A DNA stretch of 31,298 nt. Source: RGUW01 sp040399325 (GTDB lineage: Bacteria; Cyanobacteriota; Cyanobacteriia; PCC-6307; Cyanobiaceae). A program made the translations under genes and the position numbers. Below, piece by piece: positions 7,742 to 14,409 of the stretch; the stretch's first letter is position 1, and each line of letters opens with the position of its first letter. Location of the stretch: assembly GCA_040399325.1 (NCBI GenBank), contig JBBASJ010000023.1:1-31298 (forward strand), written 5' to 3'. Below the pieces are notes generated by a model. The model was not told the origin of the DNA and searched no databases. It saw only the letters and a program-made list of their open reading frames with translations.

Positions 7742-8908
7742 ATGGGAGTCCTGCGCGCTCCTTCGCTGGCCGCAGCGGGTTCCCTGCTGTTGCTGGTCCC
7801 CCAGGCAGTGGTGCCACTGGGCCTGCAGTCAGGGGTCCAGGCCCAGGCCCTGCCGTCACGCCAGGTTGCGGCGTCTGCGGGCGCTTCTGGCCTCGGACGC
7901 CAGTCGTTTGTTGCGGTCGCGGTGCGTCGCGCCGGTCCCTCGATCGTGACCATCGACACCGAGCGCACGGTCACGGTCAGGGGCGGGGCGGCGGCGTTGC
8001 CGGCGCCGTTGATGAATGACCCGTTCTTCCGCCAGTTCTTTGGCTTGCCTCAGTTCATGGTGCCGCCGTCGCAGCGCACCGAACGCGGCCAGGGCAGCGG
8101 CTTCATCTTTGATGCCGGCGGGCTGATCCTCACCAATGCCCATGTGGTGGAGAAGAGCGACAAGGTCACTGTCGGTCTGCAGGACGGGCGACGGGTTCAG
8201 GGCACCGTGGTGGGTCTTGATCCGATCACCGACCTGGCGGTCGTGCGCCTGGCCGGTTCGGGCCCCTGGCCCCTGGCGCCGCTCGGCAATTCCGATGGGT
8301 TGCAGGTGGGGGACTGGGCGATTGCGGTCGGCAATCCCTTCGGTCTCGACAACACCGTGACCCTCGGGATCATCAGCAACCTCAACCGCAACGCCAGCAA
8401 GCTCGGCATCACCGACAAGCGGCTTGACCTGATTCAGACCGACGCGGCCATCAACCCCGGCAATTCAGGTGGGCCGCTGCTCAATGCCGATGGCGAGGTG
8501 ATCGGCATCAACACCCTGGTGCGTTCAGGGCCGGGGGCGGGCTTGGGGTTCGCGATTCCGATCAACCGGGCCCGCGACATCGCCGGCCAGTTGATCAGCA
8601 AGGGCAGGGCCAGCCATCCGATGATCGGCGTCGCACTGGAGCCGGTGCGCTCGGCCGAGGGCCGAGTCATGGCCGGCATCCGGGTGGTGTCGGTGGCTCC
8701 GGGCGGTCCTGCGGCCCAGGCCGGTCTGCGGCCCGGTGATGTGATCGTGGCGGCCGGGGGGCAGCCCATCGAAGGGGCGAGCCAGCTGGTCTCAGCCGTT
8801 GAGCGCACCGGTGTGGGTAGCGCGCTTGTGCTCACGGTCAGCCGGGCTGGCCAGGTGCTGCAACTGCAGGTGATTCCTGCCGATCTGGGCGGTCTCAGCC
8901 GGGGTTGA
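7742..8908 (+). CDS. HtrA/Deg-type trypsin-like serine protease with one PDZ domain
   Basis: The 388-residue protein begins with a hydrophobic signal segment (residues 8-28), so it should act in the periplasm or thylakoid lumen, or be membrane-anchored. The trypsin-like domain shows the full triad: H134 in LTNAHVV, D164 in DPITDLAVVRL and S242 in INPGNSGGPL. A single PDZ domain follows (about 294-380) with APGGPAAQAGLRPGDVIVAAGGQPI. One PDZ domain is the cyanobacterial HhoA/HhoB/HtrA arrangement, as opposed to two in E. coli DegP. These proteases remove damaged or misfolded exported and photosynthetic proteins under stress. The start ATG at 7742 gives a clean signal sequence. Its 3' end overlaps the convergent small gene by 14 bases. 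Which of the three cyanobacterial paralogues it is cannot be told. Confidence 0.92.
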   Translation: MGVLRAPSLAAAGSLLLLVPQAVVPLGLQSGVQAQALPSRQVAASAGASGLGRQSFVAVAVRRAGPSIVTIDTERTVTVRGGAAALPAPLMNDPFFRQFFGLPQFMVPPSQRTERGQGSGFIFDAGGLILTNAHVVEKSDKVTVGLQDGRRVQGTVVGLDPITDLAVVRLAGSGPWPLAPLGNSDGLQVGDWAIAVGNPFGLDNTVTLGIISNLNRNASKLGITDKRLDLIQTDAAINPGNSGGPLLNADGEVIGINTLVRSGPGAGLGFAIPINRARDIAGQLISKGRASHPMIGVALEPVRSAEGRVMAGIRVVSVAPGGPAAQAGLRPGDVIVAAGGQPIEGASQLVSAVERTGVGSALVLTVSRAGQVLQLQVIPADLGGLSRG

Positions 8909-9137
8909 CAGGCGGCATCGCGTTGGCTCTGCCCTCGGGTTGCAAGGGTCCAGACTGCGGTCCAGCCAACTGCTGGCGCATCACCCATTGGGTGGCGGCC
9001 TTCTGACTGTGCCAGGCCTGCAGCAACTGTTTGGCCAGCTTCTGCAGGGTCTGGGGGTCGTCGGTTGCATCGATCGCCCGGCTCATGCGCTCCAGCTCAA
9101 ACTGCTGGCCCAGGCTGAGGGTGAGGGGTTGGCTCAT
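8895..9137 (-). CDS. Small helical protein, NblA-like pattern
   Basis: The 80-residue product starts MSQPLTLSLGQQFELERM and continues with two predicted helices, the second being LQKLAKQLLQAWHSQKAATQWVMRQQL. The region to about residue 57 looks structured; the Pro/Gly-rich tail does not. I associate this type with cyanobacteria. The order LSLxQQFxLxR, a short acidic turn, then an amphipathic helix rich in L/Q/A recalls NblA (phycobilisome degradation adaptor), whose start is LSLEQQFSLR. The resemblance is short and may be convergence. The gene converges on the HtrA-type gene with a 14-base overlap. An AT-rich patch with TATCAT lies about 28 bases upstream of the ATG. Confidence 0.7.
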   Translation of the reverse strand: MSQPLTLSLGQQFELERMSRAIDATDDPQTLQKLAKQLLQAWHSQKAATQWVMRQQLAGPQSGPLQPEGRANAMPPVNPG

Positions 9138-9164
9138 GGCGCTCAGGAGTGATGCTGTGCGCCA

Positions 9165-9170
9165 ATGATA
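9165..9170 (-). promoter_or_regulatory. Possible -10 element (TATCAT)
   Basis: On the minus strand, TATCAT follows a T-rich run (ACATTTTT) and lies 28-33 bases before the ATG at 9137. It is the only strong AT-rich element in the short leader region. No convincing -35 hexamer was found, so this is a candidate only. Confidence 0.3.
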
Positions 9171-9245
9171 AAAAATGTTTCGAGGTCCTTGGTAGCTGAT
9201 GCGACCGTGCTTCCCGAACGTGTCGGTTCCCTGGTCGATCCGGGA

Positions 9246-9440
9246 TCAGCCCTGCTCGCGCAGTTGTTCGACGCAGCGGGTCACGCAGTCCCCGTCATCG
9301 AGGGAGCAGGTGGTGATGCACTCGAAGTAGGTCTCCATGGCATCCCAGGTCTGGAGCTGCTGCTCGCTCTGGCCGCCGGACGGAACGGCGGCGCCGCCGC
9401 TGAGCCCCATGCCGCCCTGGCCGAACTGTGTGTGTGCCAT
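9246..9440 (-). CDS. Small twin-CX3C protein
   Basis: The 64-residue protein has a Gly/Gln/Ser-rich N-terminus (about 27 residues) and then a conserved-looking helical hairpin: TWDAMETYFECITTCSLDD followed by GDCVTRCVEQLREQG. The four cysteines form two CX3C motifs separated by about seven residues. Twin CX3C motifs form helix-turn-helix hairpins locked by two disulfides in other proteins (for example the small Tim chaperones), or can bind metal. I believe similar small proteins are common in cyanobacteria, but I know of no established function. No signal peptide is visible, so it would be cytoplasmic. The gene lies about 108 bases upstream of the NblA-like gene on the same strand. Confidence 0.7.
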   Translation of the reverse strand: MAHTQFGQGGMGLSGGAAVPSGGQSEQQLQTWDAMETYFECITTCSLDDGDCVTRCVEQLREQG

Positions 9441-9556
9441 GGAACGAGCCCTCCGAGGTCCTTGAGGTCAGCCTATGCACACAGAACTCTTGACACCAGC
9501 AGAATGAGTCTCATTGCCTAATGCTGTGTGAAGTTTCTTGGCGGAGCGCTGCCCGT

Positions 9557-11281
9557 TCAGGCCTTCCCCTGGCGTTGCAGCTGTTTGGCCTTCTGTTTCT
9601 CGCGGTTGGCGACGCGCTTGAGGGCGCGGGCCTGCTCCTCTGATGCGGCCCTGGCGGCCTCGGCCTCCTCCTCTTTTTTCTGCAGGTAGTAGGCGTAGTC
9701 GCCGCGATAGCGCACCAGCTCGCCATCGCGCAGCTCGACGATGGTGTTGGCCACCCGTGAGATGAAATAGCGGTCGTGGCTCACCAGCAGAGCGGCACCC
9801 TCGTACTCGATCAGGGCGTCCTCGAGCATCTGCTTGGCGGGGATGTCGAGGTGGTTGGTGGGCTCATCAAGCACCAGCAGGTTGCAGGGCTGCAGCAGCA
9901 TCAGCGCCAGGGCCAGGCGGGCCTTCTCGCCACCCGAGAGCTTGCCGGCCTCCTTGAACACGCTCTCATTGGAAAAGCAGAAGCTGCCCAGCAGCGAGCG
10001 CACCTGGGTCTGGGTCCAGTCGGGAACGGCTTCGAAGATCGTGTCGATCACGGTTTTTGAGAGATCCAGGGCTTCGGCCTGGTTCTGCTCGAAGTAGCCG
10101 GCGATCACGTTGTGCTCGCCCAGGCGGGCGATGCCCTCGTCGGCGGTTTCGGTGCCCATGATCAGCCGCAGCAGCGTCGATTTGCCGGCGCCGTTGGGGC
10201 CGACAAAGGCGATGCGGTCGCCCCGCTCGATCTCGAGCTCGGCCCCCAGAAACAGAATCTGCTCGCCGTAGCTGTGGCACAGCTCCCTGATCTCGGCCAC
10301 CAGCCGGCCCGAGCGGGGCGGCTCCGGAAACCGGAACCGCGGCCCGCCCACGGTTTCGATGGGCGCCTCGACGCGCTCGACCTTGTCAAGCAGCTTTTCG
10401 CGGCTCTTGGCCTGGGTCGAGCGGGTGGCGCTGGCCCTGAAGCGGTCGATGTAGGCCTGCTGCTCGGCCAGTTCTTTTTGCTGGCGCTCGAACGCCGCCT
10501 GGGTGGCTTCGCGCTCGAGGGCCTTCTGCTCGAGGTGCTGGCTGTAGTTGCCCAGGTAGGTGCGCGAGATGCCGCGCTCGGTCTCGACGATCTGGTTGCA
10601 GACCCGGTCCAGAAAGGTGCGGTCGTGGCTGATCACCACCAGGGCCGCGCTCTGCTCGAGCAGGTAGCCCTCCAGCCACTGGATGGTTTCGACGTCCAGG
10701 TGGTTGGTGGGTTCGTCGAGCAGCAGCAGATCGGGCTCCTGCAGCAGGATCTTGCCGAGGGCGATGCGCATCTGCCAGCCGCCTGAATAGTCGGCCACCA
10801 ACTGCTCGGCCCCTTCGGGGCTGAAGCCGATCGTGGGCAGCAGCTTGTCGATGCGGGCCTCCAGCTCGTAGCCGTGCAGGGCCTCAAAGCGCTCGTGCAG
10901 GTGGCCCAGCTCGTGGATCAGCTCCTCGAGGTGGTCGGGATCGGCGGCCGCCTTGTCGCTGGCCATCTCGGTCTCGACGGCGCTGGTGCGGTTGCGCACC
11001 TCGGCGGCCTCACCGAAGGCCTGGAACAGCTCGGCCCGCACCGTGCGCTGAAGGTCGACATCGAACTCCTGTTGCAGGTAGGCGATGCGAGGGTTGCCCT
11101 GACGAACGATCTGCCCGCTGCTGGGCTCTTCGAGGCCGGCGATCAGGCGCATCTGGGTCGATTTGCCGGCGCCGTTGACGCCCACCAGGCCGATGCGATC
11201 GCCCGCCTTGACCTCCCAGGTCACTTCGCGCAGCACCTCGCCAGTGGGATAGATCTTGCTGATCTTTTCGAGGCGCAGCAC
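9557..11281 (-). CDS. ABC-F family ATPase
   Basis: The 574-residue protein has two ABC ATPase domains and no membrane segment, the ABC-F layout. Domain 1: Walker A GVNGAGKS (34-41), signature YSGGW (165-169), Walker B LLLLDEP (185-191) with NHLD. Domain 2: Walker A GPNGAGKS (361-368), signature LSGGE (448-452), Walker B LLVLDEP (468-474) with NHLD. The linker (about 240-310) is long, charged and helical, as in ribosome-binding ABC-F factors. A Lys/Glu/Ala-rich tail after residue 535 may be a short coiled coil. ABC-F proteins act on the ribosome, and some relieve stalling or give antibiotic resistance; the exact subclass (Uup, YdiF or YheS-like) is not certain. The start is GTG (11279-11281). 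Confidence 0.92.
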   Translation of the reverse strand: MLRLEKISKIYPTGEVLREVTWEVKAGDRIGLVGVNGAGKSTQMRLIAGLEEPSSGQIVRQGNPRIAYLQQEFDVDLQRTVRAELFQAFGEAAEVRNRTSAVETEMASDKAAADPDHLEELIHELGHLHERFEALHGYELEARIDKLLPTIGFSPEGAEQLVADYSGGWQMRIALGKILLQEPDLLLLDEPTNHLDVETIQWLEGYLLEQSAALVVISHDRTFLDRVCNQIVETERGISRTYLGNYSQHLEQKALEREATQAAFERQQKELAEQQAYIDRFRASATRSTQAKSREKLLDKVERVEAPIETVGGPRFRFPEPPRSGRLVAEIRELCHSYGEQILFLGAELEIERGDRIAFVGPNGAGKSTLLRLIMGTETADEGIARLGEHNVIAGYFEQNQAEALDLSKTVIDTIFEAVPDWTQTQVRSLLGSFCFSNESVFKEAGKLSGGEKARLALALMLLQPCNLLVLDEPTNHLDIPAKQMLEDALIEYEGAALLVSHDRYFISRVANTIVELRDGELVRYRGDYAYYLQKKEEEAEAARAASEEQARALKRVANREKQKAKQLQRQGKA

Positions 11282-11378
11282 GGCAGCAGGGGCACAGGAG
11301 CAGTCGGCGCCTGGGTGTCGCCGGACGCCATCATCCCGCTCGGCCAGACTGCGGGTTGCTGCACGTCACGGCGCCCCG

Positions 11379-11645
11379 ATGATCAAACGGCTCGAGCAGG
11401 TGGCGGCGCTGGTGGTGGCCGCGGGCCTGGCGATCGTCAGTTACTGGTTGTTCTTCAGCTGGGCCCAGGGCGGCGGTTCGCAGCGGCGGGACCCGCCCAA
11501 CCGCTCACAGGCCGCCCCGCGCCTTGAGCAGCCACTGCTTGCTGGCCGCATCGTCGAGCGAAGCGATGTGGTGGCGCACCTCGTCGGCGCTCACCGGCAG
11601 GTTGTGGTCGTCGCCCAGGGCCACGATGCGGGCCAGGGCGCCTGA
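11379..11645 (+). CDS. Possible small single-pass membrane protein
   Basis: The frame starts with ATG at 11379 and encodes MIKRLEQVAALVVAAGLAIV, then SYWLFFSWAQGGGSQRRDPP. The first 35 residues look like a genuine single-helix membrane protein with a positive N-terminus and aromatic border. The rest, from about residue 43, runs antisense through the Nif11-like gene (11505-11747) and looks like non-coding translation. Either the protein truly has a long odd tail, or the real gene ends earlier through a sequence error or an unusual stop. It is divergent from the ABC-F gene, 97 bases away. I cannot assign a function. Confidence 0.4.
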   Translation: MIKRLEQVAALVVAAGLAIVSYWLFFSWAQGGGSQRRDPPNRSQAAPRLEQPLLAGRIVERSDVVAHLVGAHRQVVVVAQGHDAGQGA

Positions 11646-11747
11646 AGGATCCTGCAGGGCCTGGCGAAACAACGCCTGGGTCAGGTCGCTGTCTGCACGG
11701 ATCAGCTCATAGAGCGCTGCGGCATTGCCGCTGCTGCTGGCGGTCAT
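11505..11747 (-). CDS. Nif11-like small protein ending in Gly-Gly-Leu
   Basis: From the ATG at 11747 the protein has 80 residues: a short Ser-rich start, then ALYELIRADSDLTQALFRQA, LQDPSGALARIVALGDDHNL, PVSADEVRHHIASLDDAASK and QWLLKARGGL. The order 'helix with L-x2-D-x2-L', then 'I-x-LG-x5-PVS-x-DEV', then a helix, then GG, follows the Nif11 domain ('d..L.ekl......vv.iA.e.Gf.it.eel......ls.eeL..vaGG'). Nif11 proteins occur in nitrogen fixers and, in cyanobacteria, as leader peptides of ribosomally made peptides cleaved after Gly-Gly. Here only one residue follows the Gly-Gly, so no core peptide is present. No modification enzyme is nearby. The family match is from visual pattern only. Confidence 0.6.
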   Translation of the reverse strand: MTASSSGNAAALYELIRADSDLTQALFRQALQDPSGALARIVALGDDHNLPVSADEVRHHIASLDDAASKQWLLKARGGL

Positions 11748-11838
11748 GGTGCTCGGCCGTTGTGCTTCGACCTTATGGGGGATTGAAGCGGTTGACCAAC
11801 ACCCGTAGCAGCTTGCCGCAGCCGTCGGGCCCGATCGC

Positions 11839-12135
11839 TTAGGCCGCCTGGGGGCGCTCGGTCTCGGCGTCGCCGCAGGCTGAGGCGTCCTCCATGCTGC
11901 GGGCATCGAGGCACAGCACCTTGCGCAGCTGGGCGTAGTTGCCGGCCAGGGCTTTGTTGCCCTCCTGCTGGGCGCCGTACTCGGCCCGTTGCAGCACGTG
12001 GTGCAGGTGGGTGAGCAGGTAGGTGCTGATCACCGCCGAAACGAGTACGTCACTGCGTTCGGCAGTGCGCCGCTTGCGGCTGGTCCGGCTGGGCGATGCC
12101 GAGGTGGGGCGGGCCTGTCTGGAAAGGGTGGCCAT
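11839..12135 (-). CDS. Conserved-looking hypothetical protein
   Basis: From the ATG at 12135 the product has 98 residues: a basic Ser/Arg-rich N-terminus (about 28 residues), then a helical domain with SDVLVSAVISTYLLTHLHHV, LQRAEYGAQQEGNKALAGNY and AQLRKVLCLDARSMEDASAC, and a short acidic tail. Two histidines in LTHLHH and two cysteines are present, but no recognised metal site. There is no membrane helix. The frame stays open upstream to 12282, but that part runs through the divergent regulatory region. I cannot name a family. It is divergent from the ribbon-helix-helix gene, which might regulate it. Confidence 0.6.
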   Translation of the reverse strand: MATLSRQARPTSASPSRTSRKRRTAERSDVLVSAVISTYLLTHLHHVLQRAEYGAQQEGNKALAGNYAQLRKVLCLDARSMEDASACGDAETERPQAA

Positions 12136-12172
12136 GGGGACGGTGAGACGTCGTGCCCCAAGCATAGTCATG

Positions 12173-12211
12173 GATACTACCCTTGCGCATCTCTGTACAC
12201 TTGCGGGTATC
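12173..12211. promoter_or_regulatory. Imperfect inverted repeat between divergent genes, possible operator
   Basis: GATACTACCC (12173-12182) is matched on the other strand by GGGTATC (12205-12211), an inverted repeat with one extra base in one arm. Inside it, TTGCG occurs twice as a direct repeat 18 bases apart (12183 and 12201). The element sits between the divergent gene at 12135 (-) and the ribbon-helix-helix gene at 12233 (+). Regulators of that fold often bind short paired repeats in their own promoter. The pattern is short and the assignment is inference. Confidence 0.25.
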
Positions 12212-12232
12212 ACCGAGGCACCCAGGCCGGCT

Positions 12233-12511
12233 GTGGCAACCCGCCAGAACTCCTCCAATGGCCGGCCCAAGTCGCCTCGCATTCAGGTGGTGCTCCCTGA
12301 AGACCTCTGTCAGCGCCTGGCCGATCTGGCCGAGGGCGAGGCGCGCACGGTCAGCAACATGGCCAGGGTTCTGATTCAGCAGGGTGTGGAGCGGCTGGAG
12401 CAGCAGCTCCAGCCCACCGATCGCTTCAGGGCGGCCCTGGAACAGCAGCAGGCTCGGCCCCAGCGGTTGCGGGGGGCCCCCCGTCGCCTGCGCCTGCGCC
12501 CGCCGCGTTGA
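12233..12511 (+). CDS. Ribbon-helix-helix (CopG/Arc-like) DNA-binding protein
   Basis: From the GTG at 12233 the protein has 92 residues. After a basic lead (ATRQNSSNGRPKSPR) it shows a beta strand RIQVVLPEDLCQRL, then helix A and helix B in ADLAEGEARTVSNMARVLIQ and QGVERLEQQ. This is the RHH pattern: an alternating strand for the DNA major groove, then two helices with a 'xVSxM' turn. RHH proteins are dimeric repressors, often of their own promoter. An ATG at 12170 is in frame, but it would put the possible operator inside the gene, so I prefer GTG. The C-terminal 30 residues are Arg/Gln rich and overlap the end of anmK by 86 bases on the other strand. No toxin gene is adjacent. Confidence 0.7.
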   Translation: MATRQNSSNGRPKSPRIQVVLPEDLCQRLADLAEGEARTVSNMARVLIQQGVERLEQQLQPTDRFRAALEQQQARPQRLRGAPRRLRLRPPR

Positions 12512-13634
12512 AGCGCGCCGCCGGATTCACCCGCAGGCCCAGCACCGCCGCTGCCGCGGCACCGGTGACGCTGATGGCGTTGCCCGGGTGGTTGCGCCAT
12601 TGCCACCAGGCCAGCAGGGCAAAGGCCAGGGCCTCCCGGTGCTGATCGCCGATGCCCAGATCCGCCAGCTGCCGCACCACCGTGCCGCGGCAGCGGCGAC
12701 GCAGTTCCGCCATCAGGGTTTGATTGCGCGCTCCGCCGCCGGCCACCAGCAGCTCGAGGGGCCTTGGTTGCAGGTCCTGGGCCACACAGGCTGCGGCAAA
12801 TCCCGTCAGGGTGGCCAGCGCATCGGCGGGGTCACGGCCGCCCATCTGGGCCAGGCGGCGTTGCAGATCACTGCGGCCATAGAGCTCGCGCCCGGTCGAT
12901 TTGGGTGGTCTCTGCTGGGGGTAGGGCTCCTGCAGCCAGGCCTCAATCAGGCCGTCATCGGCCGTTCCGCGGCCCGCCCAGGCTCCGCCCCGGTCGTGCT
13001 GCAGGTTGCCGCCGCTGAACTGCTGCACAGCCAGATCGATCAGGCTGTTGGCCGGGCCGCAGTCCCAGCCCCGCAGGCCGGCGTGCTGTTCGGGCCCCGA
13101 CCGCGGCGGGATCAGGGTGATGTTGGCGATGCCGCCCAGGTTGAGCACCCCACGCCAGCCGTCGCAGCGGCCGAGCAGGGCCAGATCGGCCGCAGGCACC
13201 AGCGGTGCACCCTGGCCTCCGAGGGCCAGGTCGGCGGCCCTGAAGTCAAACACCACCGGCCGCCCCAGCAGGGTGGCCAGCAGGGGGCCCTGCAGCAGTT
13301 GCAGGCTGGCACCCCGTTGCCGATCCCGCGGTGGACGGTGCCACACGGTCTGGCCGTGGCAGCCCACCAGCTGGGCCTGGCGATCGGGGTCGCAGGCCAG
13401 CGCGGCCAGGGCCTGCTGCTCGGTGACCGCCTCGGCCAGGTCCAGCAGCGCAGCGGCCCCCAGTGCTTCGCCCTGCCCCGCATCGATCAGCCGCTGTCGC
13501 AGGGCGTCTGGATAGGGCCGGCTTGCGCTCGCCAGGATCTGCCAGCGGGGTTTGGCGCAGGGGCCGCTGAAGCGGGCCAGCACGGCATCGACGCCATCGG
13601 CGCTGGTGCCGCTCATCAGCCCCAGCACGCGCAT
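12426..13634 (-). CDS. anmK: Anhydro-N-acetylmuramic acid kinase
   Basis: AnmK phosphorylates and opens 1,6-anhydro-N-acetylmuramic acid released from peptidoglycan, giving MurNAc-6-phosphate for recycling. The 402-residue product has the diagnostic GLMSGTSADGVDAVL at the N-terminus, LVGCHGQTVWHRP, VVFDFRAADLALGGQGAPLVP, LNLGGIANIT, WDCGPANSLIDLAVQ and LLVAGGGARNQTLM. Family members are about 370-390 residues. The last 25 or so residues here (GAGAGDGGPPATAGAEPAAV and on) are low complexity and look like a run-through extension into the RHH gene's end. The ATG at 13634 lies 5 bases after the stop of the TrkA/KtrA-type gene, so the two are cotranscribed. Confidence 0.92.
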   Translation of the reverse strand: MRVLGLMSGTSADGVDAVLARFSGPCAKPRWQILASASRPYPDALRQRLIDAGQGEALGAAALLDLAEAVTEQQALAALACDPDRQAQLVGCHGQTVWHRPPRDRQRGASLQLLQGPLLATLLGRPVVFDFRAADLALGGQGAPLVPAADLALLGRCDGWRGVLNLGGIANITLIPPRSGPEQHAGLRGWDCGPANSLIDLAVQQFSGGNLQHDRGGAWAGRGTADDGLIEAWLQEPYPQQRPPKSTGRELYGRSDLQRRLAQMGGRDPADALATLTGFAAACVAQDLQPRPLELLVAGGGARNQTLMAELRRRCRGTVVRQLADLGIGDQHREALAFALLAWWQWRNHPGNAISVTGAAAAAVLGLRVNPAARFNAAGAGAGDGGPPATAGAEPAAVPGPP

Positions 13635-13639
13635 GGTCG

Positions 13640-14344
13640 TCAGCTGCTCGGCAGCGACTCAAGGGCTTCGCTGGTGCCCATCACCACGAGCAGCTCGTTG
13701 GCCAGCAGGATCTGGGAGGCCGGTGGGTTGACCCGGAGCCGGTTCTCGGGCCCTGCCGCCAGCACGCTGACGTTGAAGTTCTTGCGCAGGTTGAGGTCCC
13801 GCAGGGACTGCCCCACGAAAGCATGGGGCACCTTGATCTCTTCGATGCTGTTGCGGTCATCGAGCCGCAGCCGTTCGAGCAGATTGGGGCGCACCAGTTC
13901 CATGCCCAGCCGGGTGCCCTGCATCTTCGAGGGAAATACCACCTTGTCGGCACCGACGCGGCGCAGCATTTTTTCGTGCAGGTCGCTGGTGGCCCGTGCG
14001 ATCACCTGACTCACCCGACTGCCCTGGCCGTCCTTGACGATCAGGGTGGCGGTGATACTGGCTTCGATCGGTTCGCTGATGGCGACCACCACGGTGGCCA
14101 CATCCAGCACGCCGGCGGCCCGCAGGGCTTCTTCGTCGGTGCAATCCACGACTCGCGCCTCAATCGAGGGGGCCAGCTGGCGCAGCTCGTCGATGGCCCG
14201 CTGGCTGGCATCGATCGCCAGCACTTCGGCCCCGAAGCGCAGCAGCTCCATGCACACGGCGCTGCCGAAGCGTCCGACACCGATCACCGCAAAGCCTTCA
14301 CTGGCTGCGGGCGTGCCGCCCTGCCACTGCCACCACTGATTCAT
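13640..14344 (-). CDS. TrkA/KtrA-type potassium uptake regulatory subunit
   Basis: From the ATG at 14344 the protein has 234 residues. It carries an RCK-N (KTN) domain with GFAVIGVGRFGSAVCMELL (Rossmann GxGxxG), VLAIDASQRAIDEL and VVVAISEPIEASITATLI, followed by a smaller RCK-C domain (about from SIEEIKVPHAFVGQSLRDLN to the end). Such proteins bind nucleotides and gate a membrane K+ (or Na+/K+) channel subunit, KtrB or TrkH. No channel subunit lies next to it here. A GTG at 14392 would add 16 residues without family character, while MNQWWQWQ is a more natural start. Upstream is the 1-Cys peroxiredoxin gene, 65 bases away; downstream is anmK. Confidence 0.85.
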   Translation of the reverse strand: MNQWWQWQGGTPAASEGFAVIGVGRFGSAVCMELLRFGAEVLAIDASQRAIDELRQLAPSIEARVVDCTDEEALRAAGVLDVATVVVAISEPIEASITATLIVKDGQGSRVSQVIARATSDLHEKMLRRVGADKVVFPSKMQGTRLGMELVRPNLLERLRLDDRNSIEEIKVPHAFVGQSLRDLNLRKNFNVSVLAAGPENRLRVNPPASQILLANELLVVMGTSEALESLPSS

Positions 14345-14409
14345 CGCTTCAGGAATGCCGGGGAGCCAGTTCTGTTCAGATTCTGGCCCCACCGGACGGT
14401 CCTGGGGCC

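Noticed and set aside
7533..7974. N-terminal extension of the DUF2973-like protein
   Set aside because: The frame is open but runs through the protease start and the divergent promoter; it has no protein-like pattern, and the ATGA overlap supports the start at 7533.
9490..9524. TTGACA and TAATGC on the + strand near 9490-9524
   Set aside because: Spacing is 23 bases, not 16-18, and no + strand gene follows (the ABC-F gene lies on the other strand).
12384..14009. 541-codon open frame on the + strand, antisense to anmK and the TrkA/KtrA gene
   Set aside because: It crosses two well-supported genes and has no family-like sequence.
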